Positions 43,077-51,853 of a stretch of 64,000 nucleotides of DNA are shown here, piece after piece. A model generated the notes under the pieces. It had not been told where the DNA came from. It did no database searches and saw only the letters and a program-made list of their open reading frames with translations. The stretch comes from JAICMB01 sp035295125 (lineage in GTDB: Bacteria > Acidobacteriota > Terriglobia > Bryobacterales > Bryobacteraceae): the NCBI GenBank assembly GCA_035295125.1, contig DATGJP010000043.1:1-64000 (forward strand). Direction: 5' to 3'. The stretch's first letter is position 1; the number at the start of each line of letters is the position of its first letter. A program made the translations under genes and the position numbers.

Positions 43077-45137
43077 TCATGGTGCGATGGGCTGCTCCAG
43101 CGCGGCGCGCCCACTCGCGACTTCCACCTGACATTGCCGGTCAGCCAGAGCCACGACGGCGGCGATATCCAGGATCAGCGCCACGCGGCCGTCGCCCATA
43201 ATCGTCGCCCCCGAAACCACTTCGATATTCCGGAAGAACCTGCCGAGCGACTGGATGACGGTCTGATGTGTGCCGAGCACGCGGTCCACAACCACACCTA
43301 CGCGGTGATCTTCGTGCTGAACGATGACCACCTTTTCAATTTCCGGGGCCTCGCTGCGGATGCCGAACGTCCTCCGGACGTCGATATAGGGGATCAGCTC
43401 GCCGCGGACGGCGATCAGGTTGCGCCCGTTATGGCGGGCTCGTTCGGCACGGAATAGTTCGACGTTCTCACTGACCGCCGCCATCGGGACAATGAACTGA
43501 TCGTCTCCGATCTGAACCAGCAGGCCTTCAATAATGGCCAATGTCAGGGGCAGGGTAATGGAGACTCGGGTGCCTTTGCCTTCCTCGCTTGTTAACGACA
43601 GCGCCCCCCGCAGGTTGTCGATCTGCCGCTTGATTGCATCCATGCCGACGCCGCGGCCCGACACACTCGTTACCCTTTGGGCCGTCGAAAAGCCCGGCAT
43701 CAGAATGAGGTTGAAGATATCGCGATCGGTAAGCGCGGCGTCGGGGCCGATAAGCTGTTTCTCTTCCGCCTTGGCGCGAACCGCCGCGCGATCGATGCCA
43801 CGGCCGTCGTCCTGAATGTGGACGACAACGTCCGACCCCGTATGGACCGCCGAGAGCCGAATGGTGGCGCGCCGGGGCTTCCCGTGCGCCATGCGGGCCT
43901 CGGGCGGCTCGACCCCATGATCCAGGCAGTTACGGAGGCAGTGGACCAGCGGTTCGCCCAGTTGATCGAGGATGCTCTTATCCAGCTCCGTTTCGGCGCC
44001 TTCGGTGACGAGATCGGCCTCTTTTTGGAGTTCAGAGGAGAGATCATGCACCAGCCGCCGGAAGCGGCCAAACAGCGTGCCGATCGGCAGCATGCGGATG
44101 CCGAGCACGTCATCGCGCAACGCGGCCACCAGCCGTTCGAGCTCCTGGACGCAGTTGGTGAACTCCGATGATCCGCTTTGCGCGGCAGCCTGGCTCAGGC
44201 GCGACTGGTTCATCACGAGTTCGCCGACCAAATTGAGCAGACGGTCCAGTCGTTCCGCCGGCACCCGCACGGTGGAGTCTTTCGTCAGGCCCTTGCGCGT
44301 GTTTACGGGTCCGCTGGCTACCTCTGGCGTCGCTTTCCGGACTTCGCCCGGTTGGGCGGCAGGTTCAGGCGGCGATGTTTCGGCGCGAGCCGGCTCACCC
44401 TCCTGGGCTTCAATACTAAGCGTGCTGCCGTCCTCGACGAAGATGAAAACGTCCCGAATGGTGTTCTGGTCGACAGCCGTCCGCAGACGGATCGTCCAAA
44501 ACAGATAGCAGTGATCCGTCTGAATCACATCGAGCGTTGGCACTGCATCGGTGTGAGCAGTGATCTCGCACTCGCCGAGTGCTCGAAGGTCCTTGAACAG
44601 GGCGGCGGGATTTCCGCCGCAGGCGAGCAGGCCGGGATTGGGCCGGAAGCTTATCACCCACCACTTCTCGGACGCGCTAATGTGCCCTGCCGATGGCGCG
44701 GCCCGTGGAGAAGCGGCTGCGCTGCTGAGATTCGCCAGCGCTTCGGTATGAGCCAGCTCTTCAATGGCTGCCAACAGGAGATCAGTGGAAGCCTGGGGCG
44801 GCTGCGGACCACCCCGTTCGGTGGCAAGGAGAGTCTTGATATGATCGCGGGCCTTCAGAATCAGGTCGGCCAGGCTGCTGTTTGCGGGTAGCGAACCCTC
44901 CCGGGCTTTGTCGAGCAGGCTCTCGACGTGATGTGTGAAACCGGAGACGCTCTCAATACCGCACATCCCCGCGGAGCCTTTGATGGTGTGAAAGGCCCGG
45001 AAAAGCTGGTTGACCGTTTCCGGTTTGCCCTCACCCCCGGCCAGCGACAATGCACATAGTTCGATTTCCGCGAGAAGCTCTTCGGCTTCCATGAGAAACG
45101 TCTCGATCGGGTTATACGCCACCGTTGCTTCCCCCAT
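43077..45137 (-). CDS. cheA: Chemotaxis sensor kinase CheA
   Basis: The 686-residue kinase begins with an Hpt domain, phospho-acceptor His50 (FRAFHTIKGSAGMCG). A middle domain (about 160-260, WWVISFRPNPGLLACGGNP to VEDGSTLSIEA) replaces the classical CheY-binding P2. Then come the dimerisation helices (VRVPAERLDRLLNLVGELVM), the ATPase with N-box HCLRNCLDHG, DDGRGID and SGRGVGMDAI, and a CheW-like C-terminal domain ending near residue 665. All catalytic boxes are present. It passes phosphate to CheY and CheB. It starts 26 bp inside the end of the STAS gene. Confidence 0.95.
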   Translation of the reverse strand: MGEATVAYNPIETFLMEAEELLAEIELCALSLAGGEGKPETVNQLFRAFHTIKGSAGMCGIESVSGFTHHVESLLDKAREGSLPANSSLADLILKARDHIKTLLATERGGPQPPQASTDLLLAAIEELAHTEALANLSSAAASPRAAPSAGHISASEKWWVISFRPNPGLLACGGNPAALFKDLRALGECEITAHTDAVPTLDVIQTDHCYLFWTIRLRTAVDQNTIRDVFIFVEDGSTLSIEAQEGEPARAETSPPEPAAQPGEVRKATPEVASGPVNTRKGLTKDSTVRVPAERLDRLLNLVGELVMNQSRLSQAAAQSGSSEFTNCVQELERLVAALRDDVLGIRMLPIGTLFGRFRRLVHDLSSELQKEADLVTEGAETELDKSILDQLGEPLVHCLRNCLDHGVEPPEARMAHGKPRRATIRLSAVHTGSDVVVHIQDDGRGIDRAAVRAKAEEKQLIGPDAALTDRDIFNLILMPGFSTAQRVTSVSGRGVGMDAIKRQIDNLRGALSLTSEEGKGTRVSITLPLTLAIIEGLLVQIGDDQFIVPMAAVSENVELFRAERARHNGRNLIAVRGELIPYIDVRRTFGIRSEAPEIEKVVIVQHEDHRVGVVVDRVLGTHQTVIQSLGRFFRNIEVVSGATIMGDGRVALILDIAAVVALADRQCQVEVASGRAALEQPIAP

Positions 45138-45441
45138 CCACAGCGCCGAGCGACGTCAGCTCGGCGGCGTTCAGCCCGATTGCCGTGCTCACGTCGGCGA
45201 CGGCGCCTCCCCAGGATGCGAAACGCAGCGTCTTATTCAATCGCACCGCCGTCCGTCGCGCCGCCAGCAAAAGCTGGAGCACCGCTGTATCGCAGTCGCC
45301 TAGGGCGGATAATTCCACAACCGCGCTCGAGCTTCCGTCGAGAAGATCACACAGCGCTTGCCGTAATTCTTCAGCACCGCTGATATCGAGCGCTCCTTCG
45401 AGCGTGAGCGAACAGCCGTTCTCGCCTTTCGTGATTTGCAC
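45112..45441 (-). CDS. STAS-domain protein at the head of the che operon
   Basis: The 109-residue product is a single STAS domain: LTLEGALDISGAEELRQALC, VVELSALGDCDTAVLQLLLA and LRFASWGGAVADVSTAIGLN. The usual phosphorylatable Ser/Thr after the D-S/T-x-G loop is here LGDCDTAVLQ, with Thr as the candidate. GTG 45441 follows GAGGG. STAS proteins relay or gate signals by protein contact. As first gene of an operon with cheA it may modulate the array; its partner kinase or phosphatase is not in the window. Confidence 0.82.
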   Translation of the reverse strand: MQITKGENGCSLTLEGALDISGAEELRQALCDLLDGSSSAVVELSALGDCDTAVLQLLLAARRTAVRLNKTLRFASWGGAVADVSTAIGLNAAELTSLGAVDGGSNGGV

Positions 45442-45679
45442 TCTACCCTCGATCTTGGATGGATATCCTCAGGAGGACTGCCGGCAGATGATTTTAATAG
45501 TCTTCTGACAGCAAATCATCACTTTGTATATCGGTTGCTTAAGGGTATTTGTGTAGATAAAGGGTGGCTGATTATGCGATTCTAAAGATCATTTATATGC
45601 CAATGCAAAAATGGTAGTAGTCCCAGCGGGGTATATAGATATACTAATTGGACGGATATTCCCTGGAGGGTGGGGCTGC
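45442..45679 (-). promoter_or_regulatory. AT-rich leader of the che operon with a sigma70-like promoter
   Basis: About 240 bp without a gene, clearly richer in A+T than its surroundings. Reading leftward, TTGCAT (45608-45603) and TAGAAT (45584-45579) are spaced by 18 bp, a fair -35/-10 pair placing transcription about 130 bp before the STAS gene. The palindrome CTGCCGGCAG lies nearer the gene. Confidence 0.45.
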
Positions 45680-46528
45680 CTAGCCAGCGGCCCTCGGCAT
45701 TCGAGTTTGAAAGCGGCATACGCACGCGAAACCGCCTGCCCAACCGCCTGCGTCCGTACTTCTGCCGCCGCCCACCGCTATAGCGCGCTTTGTCCCGGTC
45801 AGCGTATCACGCAGAGAATCCTTCGGGAAATTCTCCAGCCATCCTTTTAACCATCCTAGCCCCCATGGAATATCCCGCGATAGAGAAATGGCCCGCAATT
45901 GCGCATAAACGCCGCCATCAGCTTCTTCAAACCGCCAGTAGGAGTTCAATGCCCACAGCAGTCCGTCGTCCTGCCCGGGCGGAATTTCAACCGTAAAGGA
46001 CTTGTCGGGGTCCTTAACCTCTGCGATCCGCGTAGAGCGCGAATGAATGGCGAGCCGTGCTGGGGTGATCTGCTGATAGCTCACGTGATAGTTGGCATTC
46101 AGTACCACTGTCAGGAACTGCTTCTTGGAGATGCGCAGGAAGATATCCCAATCGTCACCATTGTGGTCAATGACCTTGGAGTCGATGAGATCCGGCGCAT
46201 AGAACTGCTTGTAATGCTCGTAATCCTGCATGGTGGCCCGGACGCGGGCGATGTTGGCTCCGGGAAGGAAGACGGTTCCCTGCCAGTCTTGAATCATGCC
46301 GTGAGGGACGTCGATTTCCTTGCCGGCAGCGAGCGTCTTTTGACGGTCGAACAGCATCTCGCCGGAGCGCAACCTCGCCCTTTGATCGGGCGTTGCGGAA
46401 ATAAATTGATCGGAGTTATGCTGCCGCCGCATCTGGTCTTCGCTGAGTTGCACATACCGGTCGAAGGCGGCGCGCGTCGCAGGAACCTGAACCGCGAATA
46501 ACAGCAGCAAGGGAGACAACACTGCCAT
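45680..46528 (-). CDS. Exported START/SRPBCC-like protein
   Basis: The 282-residue product has a short N-terminal hydrophobic stretch (VLSPLLLLFAVQVPATRA) that fits a signal peptide. The core (about 75-235) has the order expected of a START/polyketide-cyclase fold: IARVRATMQDYEHYKQFYAP, WDIFLRISKKQFLTVVLNAN, SRSTRIAEVKDPDKSF and ALNSYWRFEEADGGVYAQLR, followed by a C-terminal helix (GLGWLKGWLENFPKDSLRDT). Such cavities bind lipids or small hydrophobic molecules. It is divergent from the ompA-like gene. No partner identified. Confidence 0.65.
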   Translation of the reverse strand: MAVLSPLLLLFAVQVPATRAAFDRYVQLSEDQMRRQHNSDQFISATPDQRARLRSGEMLFDRQKTLAAGKEIDVPHGMIQDWQGTVFLPGANIARVRATMQDYEHYKQFYAPDLIDSKVIDHNGDDWDIFLRISKKQFLTVVLNANYHVSYQQITPARLAIHSRSTRIAEVKDPDKSFTVEIPPGQDDGLLWALNSYWRFEEADGGVYAQLRAISLSRDIPWGLGWLKGWLENFPKDSLRDTLTGTKRAIAVGGGRSTDAGGWAGGFACVCRFQTRMPRAAG

Positions 46529-46856
46529 AGCTCCAGCGTAACCGAGGCAACGTTTGGTTGTGTATTCCTTGTTTCGTCAATGGCGAGGTCGGAAAGTCCA
46601 TCTGCGGCGGCTGTGGATGAGCCGAGCAGACCTTGTCAGGTTGGAAAAGGTATTACAAAGCCTCTAAATCGTCGCGGGAAACGAAGGAATCGGAGGCTGT
46701 CCCTTGTTTTGACCCACGTCTGGGGACCAAAGATGCGATGGCTGCAAGGGGAATGCCTGCTCCATGCTTCCACATTTGTAATTCTGCGAGATGCGTCCCA
46801 TCTAACCCCGATGTCACATCTCCACCGCTGCGGCGTCAAACGAACGACGAGGGAAC
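46529..46856. other. Intergenic region between divergent genes, no gene seen
   Basis: This 328-bp gap must hold the promoters for the START-like gene (leftward) and the OmpA-like gene (rightward). Short frames exist on both strands but none looks protein-like. GAGGGAAC lies just before the OmpA ATG. I could not single out convincing promoter hexamers. Confidence 0.35.
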
Positions 46857-48518
46857 ATGAAAAGAATAGTTCTAGCCGTAAACTTGTGTTTCGCGTGTTT
46901 CGCGCTGTGTGCCCAGGTGCCGAATCCGATGCAGCAGCAACAGCCGCCTCCGCAAGCGGATGTGAGCAATGGCGCGCAGCCGGTTTTTCGCGTCACGGTG
47001 GTGGCGCGCACCATCAAGGCCATTAACTTCCATCACAGGCAGGGTTCCACGGAAGTCGACTTGCACGGTACAGCCTTGATGCCGCGCGCGAAAGGCACTG
47101 CGCGCGTCGACAGCCGCGTGGGATCCACGAAAATTGACACATCTGTCGAGAAGCTCTCGGCCCCGGAGACATTCGGGCCGGAGTACCTGACCTACGTGCT
47201 GTGGGCGGTGACGCCGGAAGGCCGAGCCATGAATCTCGGTGAATTGCAGCCCAACGGCGATCATGCCAAGCTGCTTTCCACCTCGGACTTACAGGCTTTT
47301 GCGCTGATCGTGACGGCCGAGCCATATTTTGCTGTAACCCAGCCGAGCGATGTGGTGGTGATGGAGAACTTCGTGCGTGAAGACACCACCGGCATCATTG
47401 AGAATCTTGATGCGAAGTACGAGCTATTGCAGCGCGGCTACTACACTATGAATGTCAACGCCGTCGCGATCCAGCAGTTGCGGCGCAAATACACGGTTCC
47501 CCTACAGCTACAAGAAGCTGAGAACGCCGTCAAGATTTCGGAAGCGCAGGGGGCCCAGCAGTACGCCAACGATACGCTGCAGAAGGCGTTGCTCGACTTA
47601 CGGAACGCCGAAGACTATTACCGCGGTAAGTCGTCGACGCGGCCGCTCGAGACGGTAGCGCGCGAAGCGACCCAGATGGCGGAGGATGCCCGCATCATCG
47701 CGATCAAGCGCGAGCAGCAGGAAGCGCTCGACAAGGAGCGTGCGGACGCTGCGGCGCGAGAGGCTGCCGCCAAGGCTCAGGCAGACGAAGAATCGCGCCG
47801 CCGGGCTATCGCGGAGCAGGAGAAGGCTGCGGCTAATGCCGAATCGGCTCGTCTGGCACAGGCCCGCAGGGACGCCGAGCAGGAGAAACTGGCAGCGGAC
47901 CAGGCGCGCCAGGCCGCCGAGGCAGCTACCGCGGAAGCACGCCGCCAGCAGGCGGCAGCGGATGCGGCCCGTGCCGCGGCCGTTCAGCAGCAACAGCAAT
48001 TGCAGACCGAAGCGGATCGCGCCAAGCAGGCGGCCACTCAGGCCGAGGCTGAGAAAGAAGAGATGCGCCAGCGCCTGCTCAACCAGCTCAACCTCATCCT
48101 CGAGACCCGCGACACGGCGCGCGGCCTGATCGTTAACATGTCAGACGTTCTGTTCGACTTTGGCAAGGCGACGTTGCACCCCGGCACGCGTGAGAAGCTG
48201 GCGAAGCTCTCCGGCATCGTGCTGGCTTATCCGGGTCTGCACTTGCAGGTGGAAGGGCACACCGACTCGGTGGGTTCAGACGAATACAATATGACGCTCT
48301 CCCAGAAGCGTTCCGACGCGGTCCGTGATTATCTTGTGTCGCAAGGCATCTCTGCCGATGCGGTTACATCGCAGGGGTTTGGCAAAGCCGATCCGGTGGC
48401 GTCGAACGATACCGCGGCCGGCCGGCAGCAGAATCGCCGCGTGGAGATTGTTGTAGCGGGTGAGGTGATTGGGACGACTCTTGGTTCGACGCACAGCAAT
48501 TCTGTCCCGCAGCGTTAG
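46857..48518 (+). CDS. OmpA-family peptidoglycan-binding envelope protein with long coiled coil
   Basis: The 553-residue protein has a signal peptide (LAVNLCFACFALCAQ). Residues about 45-180 are a beta-rich domain (STEVDLHGTALMPRAKGTAR, YLTYVLWAVTPEGRAMNLGE). Residues about 215-415 are an Ala/Glu/Arg/Gln-rich coiled coil. The last 130 are an OmpA domain: VLFDFGKATLHPGTREKLAK, VEGHTDSVGSDEYNMTLSQK and GFGKADPVASNDTAAGRQQN. That domain binds diaminopimelate in peptidoglycan; the coiled coil could span the periplasm to tether the wall to an outer-layer partner. GAGGGA provides the ribosome site. Confidence 0.88.
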   Translation: MKRIVLAVNLCFACFALCAQVPNPMQQQQPPPQADVSNGAQPVFRVTVVARTIKAINFHHRQGSTEVDLHGTALMPRAKGTARVDSRVGSTKIDTSVEKLSAPETFGPEYLTYVLWAVTPEGRAMNLGELQPNGDHAKLLSTSDLQAFALIVTAEPYFAVTQPSDVVVMENFVREDTTGIIENLDAKYELLQRGYYTMNVNAVAIQQLRRKYTVPLQLQEAENAVKISEAQGAQQYANDTLQKALLDLRNAEDYYRGKSSTRPLETVAREATQMAEDARIIAIKREQQEALDKERADAAAREAAAKAQADEESRRRAIAEQEKAAANAESARLAQARRDAEQEKLAADQARQAAEAATAEARRQQAAADAARAAAVQQQQQLQTEADRAKQAATQAEAEKEEMRQRLLNQLNLILETRDTARGLIVNMSDVLFDFGKATLHPGTREKLAKLSGIVLAYPGLHLQVEGHTDSVGSDEYNMTLSQKRSDAVRDYLVSQGISADAVTSQGFGKADPVASNDTAAGRQQNRRVEIVVAGEVIGTTLGSTHSNSVPQR

Positions 48519-48570
48519 GCCGAGTTGCTTTTAGGAAGCGCAGGCGGCAACGGAAACTCTCGGGTTAGAA

Positions 48571-48616
48571 GAGTGGGACAGGCGGTTTCGCCTGTCCTTT
48601 CTCGGTGAAGTCCATC
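48571..48616. repeat. Dispersed palindromic repeat, copy B
   Basis: GAGTGGGACAGGCGGTTTCG followed by CCTGTCCTTTCTCGGTGAAG. The stem GGACAGGCG/CGCCTGTCC-like arms make a good hairpin. It shares the downstream CGGTGAAGTC with copy A, so the unit is about 45 bp. It lies 50 bp after the OmpA gene stop. Confidence 0.75.
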
Positions 48617-48686
48617 TGTGTAAACTCCTGTCCCACAAAAGTGGGCAAAAATGTTACCATATTCACGAGGCGGTAACAACCAACCC

Positions 48687-48923
48687 ATGGCAAGTAAACC
48701 AGCATTCGCACAAGGCGCTCAAGTCGAACACGGAAAATTCGGCTTAGGGTCCGTGGTCTCGTGCAATGAAGAGTACATCGTAATTAAGTTCGACGATCAC
48801 GGCGAAAAGAAGTTCGTGCTTTCTATCGTGTTGCCCGCGCTCAAGAAAAGCGACCGTCAACCACCGGCCGAAAAGCGTCGCGCGAGCCGCAAGAAAGCAA
48901 CTCCCGTCGCCGCAACCACATAA
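48687..48923 (+). CDS. Small Tudor-like protein
   Basis: From ATG 48687 (MASKPAFAQG) the product has 78 residues. GAQVEHGKFGLGSVVSCNEE, then IVIKFDDHGEKKFVLS resembles the small beta-barrel (Tudor-like) at the C-terminus of UvrD/PcrA helicases, which contacts RNA polymerase, and similar motifs in CarD-like proteins. The C-terminal 25 residues are basic (RRASRKKATP) and could bind nucleic acid. It lies just upstream of purQ, with a promoter-like stretch between, so it need not be in the purine operon. PurS has a similar size but a different sequence. Confidence 0.6.
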   Translation: MASKPAFAQGAQVEHGKFGLGSVVSCNEEYIVIKFDDHGEKKFVLSIVLPALKKSDRQPPAEKRRASRKKATPVAATT

Positions 48924-48938
48924 ACTTTCGTCTGATAG

Positions 48939-48949
48939 TTTGCTAAAAT
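48939..48949 (+). promoter_or_regulatory. Candidate extended -10 for purQLF
   Basis: TGCTAAAAT (48941-48949) is an extended -10 sequence. Transcription would start near 48956, leaving only about 7 nt before the purQ ATG (48963), which also lacks a ribosome site, so a leaderless transcript is possible. No strong -35 is seen. Confidence 0.35.
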
Positions 48950-48962
48950 CCGTGTATCTCCG

Positions 48963-49643
48963 ATGAAGTTCGGTGTCGTTGTCTTTCCTGGCAGCAATTG
49001 TGACCACGACGCGTGGTATGCGGTCTCGCGAAACCTCGGGCAGCAGGCGGAATTCATCTGGCACGATTCGACCAATCTCAATAACGTCGATGTCGTGATC
49101 CTTCCCGGCGGTTTTGCGTATGGCGACTATCTGCGTTGCGGCGCGATTGCTAAGTTTTCTCCCGTGATGCAGATCGTCAAGCGGTTCGCGCGCGACGGCG
49201 GCCTCGTGATGGGCATATGCAACGGCTTTCAGATTCTCACGGAAGCAGGATTGCTGCCCGGCGCGCTGGTCCGTAATCGGCTGCAGAAATTCATCTGCCG
49301 GACGCTTCCCATCGGTGTTGAAACGACGAATTCGCCGTTCACAGGAGCCGCGTCGAAAGGTCAGGTTCTGCACCTTCCGATCGCTCACGGCGAAGGCTGC
49401 TACGTTGCCGATGAGCGCACACTCGACCAGCTCGAAGCCGAGGATCGCGTGTTGTTTCGATACCTGGATAACGCGAATGGTTCCATGCGCGCGATCGCTG
49501 GAATCGTCAATGAACAACGCAACGTCATGGGCATGATGCCTCACCCGGAACGTGTAACAGAGCCTCTGATGGGCTCCTCCGACGGCCTTGTCATACTGCA
49601 ATCCGTTGTAGCCGCCCTGGCTCCCGCGGCGACACTGGCATGA
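48963..49643 (+). CDS. purQ: Phosphoribosylformylglycinamidine synthase glutaminase subunit PurQ
   Basis: The 226-residue class I glutamine amidotransferase has nucleophile Cys86 (VMGICNGFQILTEAG), the oxyanion region LPGGFAYGDYLRCG and the His-Glu pair in MMPHPERVTE. It supplies ammonia to PurL for conversion of FGAR to FGAM, the fourth step of purine synthesis. Its stop overlaps the purL start by 4 bp. The two-subunit PurQ plus small PurL form normally needs PurS, which is not next to it. Confidence 0.96.
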   Translation: MKFGVVVFPGSNCDHDAWYAVSRNLGQQAEFIWHDSTNLNNVDVVILPGGFAYGDYLRCGAIAKFSPVMQIVKRFARDGGLVMGICNGFQILTEAGLLPGALVRNRLQKFICRTLPIGVETTNSPFTGAASKGQVLHLPIAHGEGCYVADERTLDQLEAEDRVLFRYLDNANGSMRAIAGIVNEQRNVMGMMPHPERVTEPLMGSSDGLVILQSVVAALAPAATLA

Positions 49644-51853
49644 CGCTGACGCAGGAACTTATCGAAGCACACCAGCTCACACCCGCGGAATACGACAAAA
49701 TCGTTTCACTGCTGGGCCGTGAGCCGACGTATACGGAACTCGGCATCTTCAGCGTGATGTGGAGTGAGCATTGCTCCTACAAAAGCTCCCGGCTACACCT
49801 GAAAAAGCTGCCGACGCGAAGCAAACTCGTCTTGCAGGGTCCGGGCGAGAATGCCGGCATCATCGACATCGGCGGCGATTACGCCATCGCGTTTAAGATC
49901 GAATCGCACAACCATCCGAGCTTCATTGAGCCCTTTCAAGGCGCGGCCACCGGGGTCGGTGGCATTTTGCGTGACATTTTTACGATGGGTGCGCGGCCAA
50001 TTGCCGTCATGGACGCGCTGCGCTTCGGCAGTCTCGATCGCGCGCGCAATCGGCGCATTCTGGAAGGTGTAGTTTCGGGTATCGCACACTACGGCAACTG
50101 CTTCGGCGTGCCGACCGTCGGCGGCGAATGCGTCTTCGAGGCGTGCTACAACGGCAATCCTCTCGTGAACGTTTTTGCCCTGGGCGTTTTCAAGAAGGAC
50201 GAGATATTCTATGGGCGGGCGACGGGCATCGGAAACCCGGTAATCTACGTCGGCGCTAAGACCGGCCGCGACGGAATCCACGGGGCTTCGATGGCTTCGG
50301 CGGAGTTCACCGAGGAATCGAAGCAAAAGCGGCCCAACGTGCAGGTGGGCGATCCCTTCATGGAGAAGCTGCTGCTCGAGGCTTGTCTCGAAGCCATGCA
50401 GACGGGGGCGATCGTCGGCATCCAGGACATGGGCGCCGCGGGTCTGACCTGCTCCACTTGCGAAATGGGCAGCCGCGCTGAAACCGGCGTTGAGATCGAT
50501 CTGCAATACGTTCCGCAGCGTGAGAGCGGCATGACGCCGTACGAAATCATGCTGTCGGAATCGCAGGAGCGCATGCTGCTGGTGGCGGAGAAGGGCAGGG
50601 AAGACGAGGTCTTCCGCGTTTTCCGCAAATGGGGACTGGATTCTACGACCATCGGCCTGGTCACTGATGACGGCATGCTGCGAGTGAAGGATCACGGCAA
50701 AGTGGTGGCCGAGATTTCAAACCGCGCGCTGGCAGACGAAGCTCCGATTTACGATCGCCCGCACAACACCGCGCCGCATCGGCCTGCGCCGCTCGAACCG
50801 CCCGCTTCGCTGGCTTTCAGCGAGCCGCTGGATTCGGCGCTGCGCAAACTGCTCGCGTCGCCCGACATCTGCTCCAAGCGCTGGATCTGGGAGCAATACG
50901 ACTATAGTGTTCGCACCAACACGGTGCAGGGTCCCGGGACGGACGCAGCGATCATCCGCATCAAGGAAACCGAGACGTCCATGGCCATGTCGCTCGACGG
51001 CAATGGCCGCTATTGTGCCTTGTCCCCGCGTGAAGGCACGATGCTGATCGTGGCGGAGTGCTGCCGCAATCTGTCCACTTCGGGCGCGCTGCCCGTGGCG
51101 GCGACCAACAATCTCAACTTCGGGAATCCGGAACGCCCGGAGATCATGGCGCAGCTTGTGGAGTCGATCGAGGGCATGGCCGACGCCTGCCGCTTCTTTG
51201 GCACGCCGATCACCGGCGGCAATGTCAGCCTCTATAACGAAACCCTGGGTGAAGCGATTTTCCCGTCCCCGGTGATGGGTATCGTCGGGCTGATGAAGAC
51301 CGCGCAACCGTCGCCCATCGCATTCCAGAATCCCGGCCGGACGATCATTCTGCTCGGTGGCCTGGGCGCTTGTGACGCGACGCGATTCGGCGGCACGCAA
51401 TACGTCAAAGTGCTGCTGCAGGACCTATGGGGACTGCCACCGGCCCTCGATCTCGCTTACGAAAGACGCGTCCACGACGCCATCCGGCGCATCGTCACAA
51501 ACGGGCTTTCCGAATCGGCGCACGACCTGAGCGATGGCGGCCTTGCTGTCGCGCTCGCGGAGTGCTGCTTCGGCCCGCGAAATATCGGGGCGAGCGTGAA
51601 ACTCGATTCAAGCCTGGCGCCCGAATATCTGCTGTTTCACGAAGGTCCGTCGCGCATCGTGCTTTCCACTTCGGAACCCGAAAGAGTGGAGCGGGTCGCG
51701 CGTGAGTTCGACATTGAAGTTGTGCGCATCGGCGTTACCATGGAGGAGCGGCTCGAAGTCCACAATCGCTCCCAACTCCTGCTCGCTTCCTCAGTGGCCG
51801 ATCTCAGAAATTCCTGGGAGAACTCGTTAGAGGAGATGTTACACCGTCCATGA
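49640..51853 (+). CDS. purL: Phosphoribosylformylglycinamidine synthase subunit PurL (small form)
   Basis: The 737-residue ATP-dependent synthase is of the short PurL type. Landmarks are SVMWSEHCSYKSSRLHLKKL, the glycine-rich GPGENAGIIDIGGDYAIAFK, KIESHNHPSFIEPFQGAATG (nucleotide and metal site) and QDMGAAGLTCSTCEMGSR. The second half repeats the fold, with VAATNNLNFGNPERPEIMAQ and SAHDLSDGGLAVALAECCFG. Catalyses FGAR + ATP + ammonia to FGAM. Overlaps purQ and purF by 4 bp on either side, so the three are translated together. Confidence 0.96.
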   Translation: MTLTQELIEAHQLTPAEYDKIVSLLGREPTYTELGIFSVMWSEHCSYKSSRLHLKKLPTRSKLVLQGPGENAGIIDIGGDYAIAFKIESHNHPSFIEPFQGAATGVGGILRDIFTMGARPIAVMDALRFGSLDRARNRRILEGVVSGIAHYGNCFGVPTVGGECVFEACYNGNPLVNVFALGVFKKDEIFYGRATGIGNPVIYVGAKTGRDGIHGASMASAEFTEESKQKRPNVQVGDPFMEKLLLEACLEAMQTGAIVGIQDMGAAGLTCSTCEMGSRAETGVEIDLQYVPQRESGMTPYEIMLSESQERMLLVAEKGREDEVFRVFRKWGLDSTTIGLVTDDGMLRVKDHGKVVAEISNRALADEAPIYDRPHNTAPHRPAPLEPPASLAFSEPLDSALRKLLASPDICSKRWIWEQYDYSVRTNTVQGPGTDAAIIRIKETETSMAMSLDGNGRYCALSPREGTMLIVAECCRNLSTSGALPVAATNNLNFGNPERPEIMAQLVESIEGMADACRFFGTPITGGNVSLYNETLGEAIFPSPVMGIVGLMKTAQPSPIAFQNPGRTIILLGGLGACDATRFGGTQYVKVLLQDLWGLPPALDLAYERRVHDAIRRIVTNGLSESAHDLSDGGLAVALAECCFGPRNIGASVKLDSSLAPEYLLFHEGPSRIVLSTSEPERVERVAREFDIEVVRIGVTMEERLEVHNRSQLLLASSVADLRNSWENSLEEMLHRP

